Of a stretch of 64,000 bases of DNA, positions 1 to 7,842 are shown in pieces. The notes under the pieces are model-generated. The model saw nothing but the letters and a program-made list of their open reading frames with translations. It made no database searches and was not told where the DNA came from. Position 1 is the first letter of the stretch, and every line of letters begins with the position of its first letter. Source of the DNA: JBDWFY01 sp965275915 (lineage in GTDB: Bacteria; Pseudomonadota; Alphaproteobacteria; Rhizobiales; Stappiaceae); NCBI GenBank assembly GCA_965275915.1, contig CBDHYI010000008.1:1054001-1118000 (forward strand), given 5' to 3'. A program made the position numbers and the translations under genes.

Positions 1-236
1 TCCGGCTTGCCTTTCTCGTTCATGGCCGCAAAAATCTGCGTGGTTCCGCCCTGTATCAGCTCGACGTCGCATCCGTAGCCGTTTTCCAGTATGAATTTGT
101 CAACATTGGCCATCAATTCTCCCGATGCCCAATTGAATTCCGCCATCGTGACATCGCCGCATTCCGCAGAAGCAGCTGTTGACATCATTATGGTCCCGGC
201 AATGACGCCAGTTATTCCCACTCCAACCCTACGCAT
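1..236 (-). CDS. Glycine betaine/proline ABC transporter substrate-binding protein (OpuAC/ProX-like), partial
   Basis: Only the N-terminal 78 or so residues are visible; the gene runs off the left edge. They show a signal peptide (basic start MRRVGVG, hydrophobic stretch, cleavage near ASA-EC) and the beginning of an OpuAC-type fold (DVTMAEFNWASGELMANVDK, then GYGCDVELIQGGTTQ). Proteins of this family bind quaternary amines in the periplasm and deliver them to an ABC importer. An AGGAG ribosome site just upstream supports the ATG. The ligand is inferred from the family only. The demethylase at the far right of the window could act on related betaines, but no direct link is visible. Confidence 0.7.
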   Translation of the reverse strand, partial: MRRVGVGITGVIAGTIMMSTAASAECGDVTMAEFNWASGELMANVDKFILENGYGCDVELIQGGTTQIFAAMNEKGKP

Positions 237-725
237 TTTTCTTCTCCTGATTGCATAGATTCCGTTCGGTATTCTCTCGATAGCGAATTATGGAACGTTT
301 TTCCCTTTGTCGGACAGTGAAATAGAGGAGTCAACCCGATCACCGCAATGTCAACGGCTGACTCGCGTGTCAAATCATAGGCAAATATTCGACCTGATTG
401 AGGCAGATTTGTTGAGAAACCTGTGGAATTTGGCCAAAAGCAAAATAGACCATTACAAATCTCGGGATCGGGACTACTGATTTTTTTGTTTGATTTTTTT
501 GTCGGTTCTACTGCAAAGTTATCGACAGCCGCGTCATTTAACTCATTCCAGATCCGAAAAACACGACGGTGCAGCGCATAAATCTATTGGAAGATTTTCG
601 ATTTCGACAGGATCCGAATACTAAAATTACGTTACGTCAGTTTTTGAAGTAGAGATCTATTGGACCTGTCATTCAAACAAATATACAACTCTTAATAGCA
701 GTCAACTGAGATGCTCGAACATAAG
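237..725. other. AT-rich intergenic region without a recognisable gene
   Basis: About 490 bases between two leftward genes. It is clearly more AT-rich than its surroundings, with T-runs around 480-505. I see no convincing ORF, RNA gene or clean hairpin. It presumably carries the promoter of the binding-protein gene to its left. Confidence 0.5.
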
Positions 726-1328
726 TTAGGTCTGCGCGTGCATCGTCCAAAGGGTCAAAGTGGACGCGGTGCACCAGAAAACGGGAATGATAATCAGCAG
801 CCATTTCGTTCGGTCCGCCATCAATAAGCCCACGAAAACCGTTGCCAGTGCAGTGGGATCCGGCGCAATGCCGAATATCTCGGCAGCCGAAAAGGGGCGT
901 CCGAAAAACGGCGCGATGAGCGGTGACAGCATCAGAACCAGCGTGAGCAGGCCGTAAATCAGGACAGTCGACCCCGCCCGGACGGGTCTCAGATTGAGAC
1001 CGCTTTTTGAAACGGCAATCAGGAGCAGGGCAAGGCCCTGCACCCAAAACAGCGGTGCAATGTAGAATATAGTCCAATTGATCGCAGCATAGCGCTGCCA
1101 GAGAAAGAACCAGCCGGTACTCAGCCAAGCGAGACTCAGGATTGCTGCGATTGCCCGATCGTCAAATCGTTTTTGCCGCAACATGAACACTAAAAGCAGC
1201 ACACCCAGGGCGTAGGCCAGAAGCGGCCCGGGCCATAGTGCTTCATTTGTCAGCTCGAACAACCGGTAGTATGCGCGCGGGGAAAAGAGCAGAAAATCGG
1301 AAAGGGAATAACTCAGCCAGTCCGCCAT
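726..1328 (-). CDS. DUF6064 family membrane protein
   Basis: A 200-residue protein that is hydrophobic almost throughout, with about five to six predicted membrane segments. It begins MADWLSYSLSDFLLFSPRAY, the typical DUF6064 start with a DFLLFSPRAYYRLFE motif. Its function is unknown. The start codon overlaps the stop of the upstream aldo/keto reductase by one base (TGATG), so the two are probably translationally coupled. A longer reading frame exists upstream, but it lies inside the reductase gene and lacks family similarity. Confidence 0.75.
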   Translation of the reverse strand: MADWLSYSLSDFLLFSPRAYYRLFELTNEALWPGPLLAYALGVLLLVFMLRQKRFDDRAIAAILSLAWLSTGWFFLWQRYAAINWTIFYIAPLFWVQGLALLLIAVSKSGLNLRPVRAGSTVLIYGLLTLVLMLSPLIAPFFGRPFSAAEIFGIAPDPTALATVFVGLLMADRTKWLLIIIPVFWCTASTLTLWTMHAQT

Positions 1329-2242
1329 CAAAGCGCGTTGATCGTCTCTGCGATCCTGTTGCGAAGGGCGGCGTCGGGCAGGGGACCTGAGGCGGCTGCC
1401 ATATTTTCCTCGACATGATCGACCCTGGTTGTTGCCGGTATGGCGCAGGTGATGGCCGGTTGGGAAATGACAAACTTCAGGATCAACTGTGCCCACGACC
1501 GTGCGTCGATGTCCGCGGCATAGTCCGGAAGGGCGCCGTCGCTCAGCCTTTGCGTCAGGCTACCGCGCTGAAACGGGCGATTGACGATGACGGCAATGCC
1601 CTTTTCTTCGGCAAGCGGTAGCAGGCGGGCTTCGGGGTCCCGGTCGACGGGATTGTAGGTCAGTTGAACAAAATCGAGCGGGTGATCGGCCATGATTTTC
1701 TCAAGCTGGCCATGCCGCCGGCCGTGAGAAGTGGTTATGCCCGCATAGCGCAGCCGGCCATCGGCCTTCATCTGGTTCAGTGTCTCAAGATGCGCCTCCC
1801 AGGAGACCAGATTGTGGACCTGCATCAGGTCGAATGTCGGAATGCCCCAGTAATTTGCTGACTGCGCCATCTGGGCCGATCCTGTTTCGGAATCGGAGAT
1901 CCAGACCTTTTCGGCGGAAAAAAGGCTGTCGGGATATCCCAGCTTTTTGAGACCGTAGCCGATTGTGGTTTGCGAGGATCCGTACATGGGCGATGAGTCG
2001 ATCATGCGCCCGCCGGCAGCAAAAAAGGCCGACATGACAGCCGCTGATTCCTCCAGCAAGACCGGGTCCTGTCCGACATTGAAGGTGGTCCATGTTCCAA
2101 GGCCGACGGCGGGTACGACCTCGCCGGACGAAGGGATGGTTTTGCCAAGAGCGGTTGTGGATTGAGCATCGGCCCGAGGAAACCCGGCCGCAAGGCCGAT
2201 TGCGGCGGCGCCAACGATCAGGCTTCGCCTTGTAACGGTCAT
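1328..2242 (-). CDS. Aldo/keto reductase with Tat signal peptide
   Basis: A 304-residue NAD(P)-dependent oxidoreductase of the aldo/keto reductase superfamily, exported in folded form. Residues 1-27 are a Tat signal (TRRSLIVGAAAIGLAAGF, cleavage near ADA-QS). The mature part begins with a strand and GLGTW. It carries the catalytic-tyrosine region DSSPMYGSSQ and a C-terminal cofactor-binding part (IPATTRVDHVEEN). AKRs are usually cytoplasmic; Tat-exported members exist, and their periplasmic substrate and cofactor source are unclear. It is followed with a one-base overlap by a DUF6064 membrane protein that may anchor or serve it. Start chosen because it yields a complete Tat signal. Confidence 0.85.
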   Translation of the reverse strand: MTVTRRSLIVGAAAIGLAAGFPRADAQSTTALGKTIPSSGEVVPAVGLGTWTTFNVGQDPVLLEESAAVMSAFFAAGGRMIDSSPMYGSSQTTIGYGLKKLGYPDSLFSAEKVWISDSETGSAQMAQSANYWGIPTFDLMQVHNLVSWEAHLETLNQMKADGRLRYAGITTSHGRRHGQLEKIMADHPLDFVQLTYNPVDRDPEARLLPLAEEKGIAVIVNRPFQRGSLTQRLSDGALPDYAADIDARSWAQLILKFVISQPAITCAIPATTRVDHVEENMAAASGPLPDAALRNRIAETINAL

Positions 2243-2312
2243 CTGTCACACCTCATGGACATCTTTCTTCGCCATTTAGTGTCCCGCCCTGATGCGGCAA
2301 GTTTGGTTACTC

Positions 2313-3074
2313 CTACATGCGAATGCGATGCCCGGTCCGAAAAACATAGGTCACGACGGCCAGGCACAGACCCAGAAACAGGAGCGTTGCAAGCAGGCTC
2401 CAGACGATGCCGACATCGCCAATGCCGAAGAAACTCCAGCGGAAACCTGAAATCAGATAGACGACGGGATTGAACAGCGAGATCGTCTGCCAGATCGGCG
2501 GCAGCATTGAGATCGAGTAAAAGCTGCCTCCCAAAAACACCAGCGGCGTGATGATAAGAAGAGGGATCAGTTGCAGTTGCTCAAAACTCTGAGCCCATAT
2601 GCCGATCAGGAAACCGAACAGGCTGAAAGCAACGCAGGTCAGGACAAGAAAACCGATCATCCAGACCGGATGTTCAACATGGATCGGCACGAAAAGGGTG
2701 GAGGTCGCCAGAATGATGAGACCGATCATCAGAGACTTTGTTGCCGCTGCGCCGACATAGCCCAGCACGATCTCGAAGCTTGAAATCGGTGCGGCCAGAA
2801 GTTCCTGGAAGGTCCCGATGAAGCGGGGGAAATAGATTGCAAACGACGCATTGGCGATGCTTTGCGTCAAAACCGTAAGCATGATCAGGCCCGGCACGAT
2901 GAACGTGCCGTAGCCGACCCCGTCCACCTGTTCGAAGCGGGATCCGATCGCAGCGCCGAACACGACGAAATAGAGCGAGGTGGCAATAACCGGCGAGATC
3001 AGGCTCTGCACCAGCGTTCGCCCGGCGCGGGCCATCTCGTAAGTGTAAATGGTTTTAACGGCTTGAAAATTCAT
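2313..3074 (-). CDS. ABC-2 type exporter permease (YadH/NodJ-like)
   Basis: A 253-residue integral membrane protein with six predicted helices, of the ABC-2 permease family. Motifs include the N-terminal MARAGRTLVQSLISPVI, the central FQELLAAPISSFEIVLGY and the exporter signature PLVFLGGSFYSISMLPPIWQ. With the overlapping ATPase it should form a homodimeric exporter of an unknown substrate. The start overlaps the ATPase stop by four bases (ATGA), so the pair is one operon. Confidence 0.88.
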   Translation of the reverse strand: MNFQAVKTIYTYEMARAGRTLVQSLISPVIATSLYFVVFGAAIGSRFEQVDGVGYGTFIVPGLIMLTVLTQSIANASFAIYFPRFIGTFQELLAAPISSFEIVLGYVGAAATKSLMIGLIILATSTLFVPIHVEHPVWMIGFLVLTCVAFSLFGFLIGIWAQSFEQLQLIPLLIITPLVFLGGSFYSISMLPPIWQTISLFNPVVYLISGFRWSFFGIGDVGIVWSLLATLLFLGLCLAVVTYVFRTGHRIRM

Positions 3075-4138
3075 GACGGCCCTTTGACAAGATCGACGAA
3101 TATATCCTCAAGAGAGCTTTGGCGGGTATGGAGATCGGTGAAGTGCAGCCCGGCCGCCTGAATATCGTTCAGGAGTTTGGGAATGCTGGCATCCCTGTCG
3201 TTCGCCTGATAGCTGTAGATCAACGCTGCGCCACCGTCCTGATGCTCAAGAGCGTAGCCCGACAGACTGGCAGGAAGTGCGTCAATCGGCTCGGACAGTT
3301 CTATGCGCATCTGTTTTCGGCCAAGGCGATGCATCAGCGCCGTCTTCTCTTCGACCAGCAACAACCGCCCTTTGTCGATCACACCGATCCGGTCGGCAAT
3401 CGCCTCGGCTTCCTCGATATAGTGGGTGGTCAGGATAATCGTGACGCCCTCCGCCTTGAGGCTCTCAACCAGCGCCCACATGTCTTTCCTGAGTTCAACG
3501 TCGACCCCTGCCGTGGGTTCGTCAAGAAACAGAATCCGGGGTTCGTGCGACAGCGCCTTGGCGATCAGCACTCTGCGCTTCATACCTCCGGACAGGGCCG
3601 AGTTCGCGGCGTTGCACTTTTCCCAGAGTGAAAGCTGTCTCAAAACCATCTCGATATGCCCCGGATCGGGTGATTTACCGAACAGCCCCCGGGAACGGCT
3701 GACGGTGCTTTTGACTTTCTCGAACGGTTCGAGCGCTATTTCCTGCGGCACCAGGCCGATCATTTCACGGCAGGCACGATAGTGGCCGTTAATGTCTTTG
3801 CCATCGACATGGACAGTTCCCGCTGTTGCCTTGACAATGCCGCAAATAATTGAAATCAGGCTGGTCTTTCCGGCACCGTTAGGGCCGAGCAGAGCAAGGA
3901 TTTCGCCCGGCTCGATGTCAAGTGATACATTTTTAAGAGCCTCATGACCGTCTTTATACGTTTTGGACAGACCGTTGACGGAAACGATGGCCGATGGATT
4001 GGCTTGCAGCACGTGAGGTGCCTCTTCTGGCGTGGGCTTGGGCGGGAGAAGCCGACTTGCTTGGGTTGTGGATCGAGAACGTACCTTTAAACGATATAAT
4101 CGATCGAGCGCGCTTCTGAAATTATTATTATTCGGCAC
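3071..4138 (-). CDS. ABC exporter ATP-binding protein (YadG/NodI-like)
   Basis: A 355-residue ATPase. It has Walker A GPNGAGKTS, signature LSGGMKRRV, Walker B ILFLDEPTAGVD and the H-loop region TTHYIEEAE. About 45 residues precede the ATPase core, longer than usual and of low complexity (PNNNN, then basic). The start is a GTG with GAGGGA a few bases upstream; an internal start nearer the core cannot be excluded. It is the partner of the ABC-2 permease that follows with a four-base overlap. A palindromic repeat begins 16 bases upstream and may form part of its leader. Confidence 0.88.
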   Translation of the reverse strand: MPNNNNFRSALDRLYRLKVRSRSTTQASRLLPPKPTPEEAPHVLQANPSAIVSVNGLSKTYKDGHEALKNVSLDIEPGEILALLGPNGAGKTSLISIICGIVKATAGTVHVDGKDINGHYRACREMIGLVPQEIALEPFEKVKSTVSRSRGLFGKSPDPGHIEMVLRQLSLWEKCNAANSALSGGMKRRVLIAKALSHEPRILFLDEPTAGVDVELRKDMWALVESLKAEGVTIILTTHYIEEAEAIADRIGVIDKGRLLLVEEKTALMHRLGRKQMRIELSEPIDALPASLSGYALEHQDGGAALIYSYQANDRDASIPKLLNDIQAAGLHFTDLHTRQSSLEDIFVDLVKGPS

Positions 4139-4154
4139 GGTCCCTCAGATGCAT

Positions 4155-4296
4155 TAAGCTCAGGACTCCTTCATTTCATGCAATTGTGTTCCTGACTGCG
4201 TTGGAAAGATTTGAAAACCGGATGGTTTCCTGGACCTTTCTGCGTTGTCAAAAACAAAATCTGCCGTCGCGCAATGGATGAAATGAATGGGTCCAT
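4155..4296. repeat. Palindrome-ended intergenic repeat, short copy (MITE-like)
   Basis: About 142 bases, clearly related to the element at 52755-53024. Shared blocks include GCTCAGGACTC, ATTTCATGCAATT, TTCCTGACTGCG, TTGAAAACCGGA, GTTTCCTG, TTGTCAAAAACAAAATCTGC and ATGGATGAAAT. The ends are imperfect inverted repeats (CAGGACTCCTTCATTTCAT against the complement of ATGAAATGAATGGGTCC). This copy lacks the roughly 120-base inner segment of the other one. It lies between divergent genes and could affect both promoters. Confidence 0.75.
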
Positions 4297-4343
4297 ACCC
4301 TGGTTTGCCGAAGCCCATACACCAACTGAAAGAGCCGAGTCCC

Positions 4344-5300
4344 ATGACGATATCCGATCAAACAACTGCAAAGGTTCCGGCCATTTGCTTTGGCACCGCG
4401 CCCCTGGGCAGCATGCCGAACACCTACGGCTACAGCGTTGGTGCAGAACAGGCCTATCAGGCAGTCGAGGCCGCTCTGACCAGCAAGGCACCGTTTCTGG
4501 ACACCTCGCGCAACTATGGCGACGGCCGCAGCGAAGAACGGATCGGCTCCGCGATCAGGCGGATGGGCGGTCTGCCGAAGGGGACGGTTATTTCAACGAA
4601 GCTCGACCGGGACATGGACACCGGACGCTTCGATGCGGATCGCGCGCGCCGGTCACTTGAACAAAGCCTGTCGGCGCTGGGCATATCGAAGATTGACGTG
4701 CTGCACCTGCACGATCCGGAATATGCGCGCGATATCGGTGAGATTATACGACCGGGCGGTGCGTTGGATGAGCTGTTCAAAATGAAAGAAGAGGGATTTG
4801 CCGGTGCGGTCGGCCTTGCGATGGGCAAAATCGACTTGATGACGGAACTCCTGAAGGATTGGGATTTCGACGCCCTGATCAGTCACAACCGCTTCACTCT
4901 GTTGAACCGGGAAGCGGATCAGATGTTTGATCTGGCGTACAGCAAAGGCGTCGCCATCTTCAACGCCGCGCCTTATGCCGGCGGCGTGCTTGCAAAAGGT
5001 GCGGCGGAATGCCCGCGTTATGTTTATCAGCAGGCTGACGAGCAGATGCTGGCGCCGGTCCGGCAGGCAGAGGCGATTTGCGCAGACCATAATGTGCCCC
5101 TGGGTGCGGCGGCATTGCAGTTTTCCATGCGGGACGCGCGTGTCGCGGCAACGATCTGCGGTGTTTCCAAACCGGAAAGGGTTGCGCAGACGCTTGAATG
5201 GGCCGATGTTCCGATATCCGAAACCGTCTGGCAGGCGCTCGCGGCGGTCCCGTATTCCACAGACGATCCGGAGGCGAGCCGCGTCTACAATCCTGGCTAA
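4344..5300 (+). CDS. Aldo/keto reductase (D-threo-aldose 1-dehydrogenase/L-fucose dehydrogenase-like)
   Basis: A 318-residue cytoplasmic aldo/keto reductase. Motifs: FGTAPLG at the N-terminus, DTSRNYGDGRSEERIG with the catalytic Tyr, DVLHLHDPEY on the barrel, and a C-terminal half with LGAAALQFSMRDARVAATICGVSKPERV. This C-terminal pattern is typical of the fucose/threo-aldose dehydrogenase branch, which oxidises aldoses to lactones; the substrate is inferred. The ATG at MTISDQ is chosen because homology starts there; the frame is open 19 codons further upstream. It stands alone, with the intergenic repeat directly upstream. Confidence 0.85.
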   Translation: MTISDQTTAKVPAICFGTAPLGSMPNTYGYSVGAEQAYQAVEAALTSKAPFLDTSRNYGDGRSEERIGSAIRRMGGLPKGTVISTKLDRDMDTGRFDADRARRSLEQSLSALGISKIDVLHLHDPEYARDIGEIIRPGGALDELFKMKEEGFAGAVGLAMGKIDLMTELLKDWDFDALISHNRFTLLNREADQMFDLAYSKGVAIFNAAPYAGGVLAKGAAECPRYVYQQADEQMLAPVRQAEAICADHNVPLGAAALQFSMRDARVAATICGVSKPERVAQTLEWADVPISETVWQALAAVPYSTDDPEASRVYNPG

Positions 5301-5512
5301 CCGGAAAATTCAAACGGCCGCACTCTTTACTTCAAACGCGGCCCTACCTAATACCAGAACAACGGATCTTGTCTGATTTCGTGCACGTTCAGGCGCCGGA
5401 ACAGTTTAGGACTCAAGCCGATGCGGTCCGATTGCCTGAAGAGTGAAACCATTCTGACACGACCTCGATCTTAAATCACGAGCCGGTGTGACCGCCTCTG
5501 CCTGGAGTTGCT

Positions 5513-6682
5513 ATGTCCGTCGTAACGAAAGAACAAGTTCTTGACCAACTGTCCCGTGTTCGCGGTCCCGACCTTGAGGGTGATCTGGTTTCGCTGAATC
5601 TGGTCAGCGGAATTCTGGTCAACGAAGGAAAAGTGATCTTTTCCATTAATGTGCCCGCCGAAAGGGCGCAGGAACTTGAAGCCCTGCGCGAGGCCGCGCA
5701 GAAGGCAGTCGAGAGGATCGAGGGTGTCTCACAGGTGACAGCAGTCCTCACCGCGGAGCGCAAGGCGTCGGATCCGCCGGTGCGGCCGGCTCCATCCGTA
5801 TCGCAGGCGGCATCGGTGCCGCCTCCCATGCAGGCGCAGGCTGCGCGGGCGAGAGAAGAAACCCCGACCCAGAAACCCGGTGTGCCGGGCGTCAACTCTA
5901 TCATTGCGGTCGCCTCGGGGAAGGGCGGCGTGGGCAAGTCCACGACCTCGGTCAACCTGGCGCTGGCGCTGAAGGCCAACGGAATGAGGGTGGGTATTCT
6001 GGATGCCGACATTTACGGCCCTTCTATGCCGCGTCTGCTCGGCGTTTCCGACCGGCCGACAGCGAAGGGGAGGGTGCTGACGCCCCTTGATGGTTTCGGC
6101 GTCAAAGTGATGTCGATGGGTTTCCTGGTGGAAGAGGAAACTCCGATGATCTGGCGCGGTCCGATGGTCATTTCCGCGCTGACACAGATGTTGCGCGAGG
6201 TCGACTGGGGTGAACTCGATGTGCTGGTGGTCGACATGCCGCCCGGTACGGGCGATGCGCAGCTGACTATGGCGCAACAGGTGCCGCTGGCCGGTGCAGT
6301 CATCGTGTCCACGCCGCAGGATATTGCGCTGATCGATGCGCGCAAAGGGCTGAACATGTTCCGGAAAGTCAACGTGCCGATTCTCGGAATCATTGAAAAT
6401 ATGAGCTATTTCGAGTGCCCCAATTGTGGTGAGCGTTCAGATATTTTCGGCCATGGCGGCGCGCGAAGCGAAGCGGAGCGTCTTGGCGTGACGTTTCTGG
6501 GAGAGATCCCGTTGCACATGGATATTCGCCGCAATTCCGATGGCGGTACGCCGGTTGTTGTCTCCGAACCCGGCGGTCCCCATGCGACAATCTATAAGGA
6601 AATTGCAACCAAAACCGCTGAGCGCTTGGCGGCCGAGAACGATCAGATGACCGGTCAGATGCCGAAAATCACAATTGAATGA
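5513..6682 (+). CDS. apbC: Mrp/NBP35 family P-loop ATPase, iron-sulfur carrier (ApbC)
   Basis: A 389-residue protein. Residues 1-80 are a MIP18-type domain (VLDQLSRVRGPDLEGDLVSL), followed by a Pro/Ala-rich linker to about 125 and a ParA-like ATPase. The ATPase has a deviant Walker A ASGKGGVGKSTTSVNLALAL (about residues 135-154), VDMPPGTGDAQLT, and the Fe-S-holding pair CPNC near the C-terminal third. The family delivers Fe-S clusters to apoproteins. Its position just before the FDH genes suggests service to the many clusters of that enzyme, but it may be a housekeeping gene. Confidence 0.93.
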   Translation: MSVVTKEQVLDQLSRVRGPDLEGDLVSLNLVSGILVNEGKVIFSINVPAERAQELEALREAAQKAVERIEGVSQVTAVLTAERKASDPPVRPAPSVSQAASVPPPMQAQAARAREETPTQKPGVPGVNSIIAVASGKGGVGKSTTSVNLALALKANGMRVGILDADIYGPSMPRLLGVSDRPTAKGRVLTPLDGFGVKVMSMGFLVEEETPMIWRGPMVISALTQMLREVDWGELDVLVVDMPPGTGDAQLTMAQQVPLAGAVIVSTPQDIALIDARKGLNMFRKVNVPILGIIENMSYFECPNCGERSDIFGHGGARSEAERLGVTFLGEIPLHMDIRRNSDGGTPVVVSEPGGPHATIYKEIATKTAERLAAENDQMTGQMPKITIE

Positions 6683-6855
6683 TCCGATCACTCAACCGGG
6701 GATAAACGGCTAAAGGCACCATTTTGTTCTCCATTTATTCTCGTTCTATCGGTCAGTTTTTCGAGTGGAAAAATTAAACGTCTTGTCAGGAAATTGGTCC
6801 TATGATCTAATTTAGAATAAGAATAATAATAAAGAGGCGTTCTGGGAGAGACCCG

Positions 6856-7458
6856 TTGGAAGCTGCAATAGCAGACCCTGCCTTGAGTGTTGAAAATCGT
6901 TTGCGCGCCGATGTTTACAACTTCCTGGCGCGCTATCTTACAAGTGTACCGGGTGCGGATGCGCTGGCGGCTGCGTCCGCGCTGACCGGCGACGACACCG
7001 AGTTTGGCCAGAATTTCTCGACGCTCGCGAAGGTTGCTGCCAAAACTGACGTTCATCAGGTCACGGATGAATATAACGGCCTCTTCGTTGGACTGGGGCG
7101 CGGTGAGCTATTGCCGTATGCGTCCTACTATCTCACTGGTTTCTTGAACGAAAAACCTCTCGCTAAGCTCAGAAACGACATGAGCGCGCGCGGCATTGAA
7201 AAACGGGAAGAGGTGAGCGAGCCGGAAGACCATATCGGATCGCTGATGGAAATGATGGGAGGCCTGATCGGGGGGCGCTACGGCGCACCGGCCTCGATCG
7301 AAGATCAACGCGAGTTTTTCATGACTCATATCGAGCCCTGGGCAGGGCATTTTTTCAAAGATCTGGAAGGGGCTGAACTCAGCCGTTTCTATCAGCCGAT
7401 CGGACGGATCGGCCGTTTGTTCATCGATATTGAAGTTGACGCATTCGGGATGCAATAG
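6856..7458 (+). CDS. TorD/DmsD-family molybdoenzyme chaperone for formate dehydrogenase
   Basis: A 200-residue, all-helical cytoplasmic chaperone of the TorD family, with the family features YNGLFVGLGRGELLPYASYYLTG and EPEDHIGSLMEMMGGLI. TorD proteins bind the Tat signal of an apo-molybdoenzyme and help cofactor insertion before export. The start is TTG, with GGGAGAG eight bases upstream. It opens the FDH cluster, ahead of the small Tat protein and the catalytic subunit. Confidence 0.88.
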   Translation: MEAAIADPALSVENRLRADVYNFLARYLTSVPGADALAAASALTGDDTEFGQNFSTLAKVAAKTDVHQVTDEYNGLFVGLGRGELLPYASYYLTGFLNEKPLAKLRNDMSARGIEKREEVSEPEDHIGSLMEMMGGLIGGRYGAPASIEDQREFFMTHIEPWAGHFFKDLEGAELSRFYQPIGRIGRLFIDIEVDAFGMQ

Positions 7459-7539
7459 CGCATCCCTCAAGCTCCCGTGGGAGGGGACGGGGGCAGTGAA
7501 GATCGTAAAGATGACGATGGCAAGAGAAGGAGGTAAAGT

Positions 7540-7737
7540 GTGTCTACCAATCATGACGAGAAGCTTGTGGCGGATCGGCGTGACTTCCTGAAAATGGCAA
7601 CAGTGGGTACGGCGACGAGCGGAATTGCGCTTGTGGCCGGCAGCGCTGCGGTCGCAAAGGAAGAGCTTGATGTCGATACATCGGGCTATCAGGAAACCGG
7701 TCACGTAAAAGCCTATTACGACCTGGCGCGGTTCTAA
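7540..7737 (+). CDS. Small Tat-signal protein of formate dehydrogenase operon (FdhX-like)
   Basis: A 65-residue protein that is mostly Tat signal: DRRDFLKMATVGTATSGIAL, a hydrophobic core, cleavage near AVA-KE, then about 27 residues ending VKAYYDLARF. Proteins of this type precede FDH catalytic subunits in many proteobacteria; the role is unproven, perhaps docking or membrane insertion of the complex. The start is GTG with AGGAGGT just upstream, a strong ribosome site. Confidence 0.8.
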   Translation: MSTNHDEKLVADRRDFLKMATVGTATSGIALVAGSAAVAKEELDVDTSGYQETGHVKAYYDLARF

Positions 7738-7842
7738 CCCTAAACGCGAACGTTTTGTGTGTCCGGATCGGAGTAACGCCCCGATATCGGACGCTTATTT
7801 GGTTTTTGCGCTTCTTTTCAGGCGCACAGGAGGAGAAAGTCT

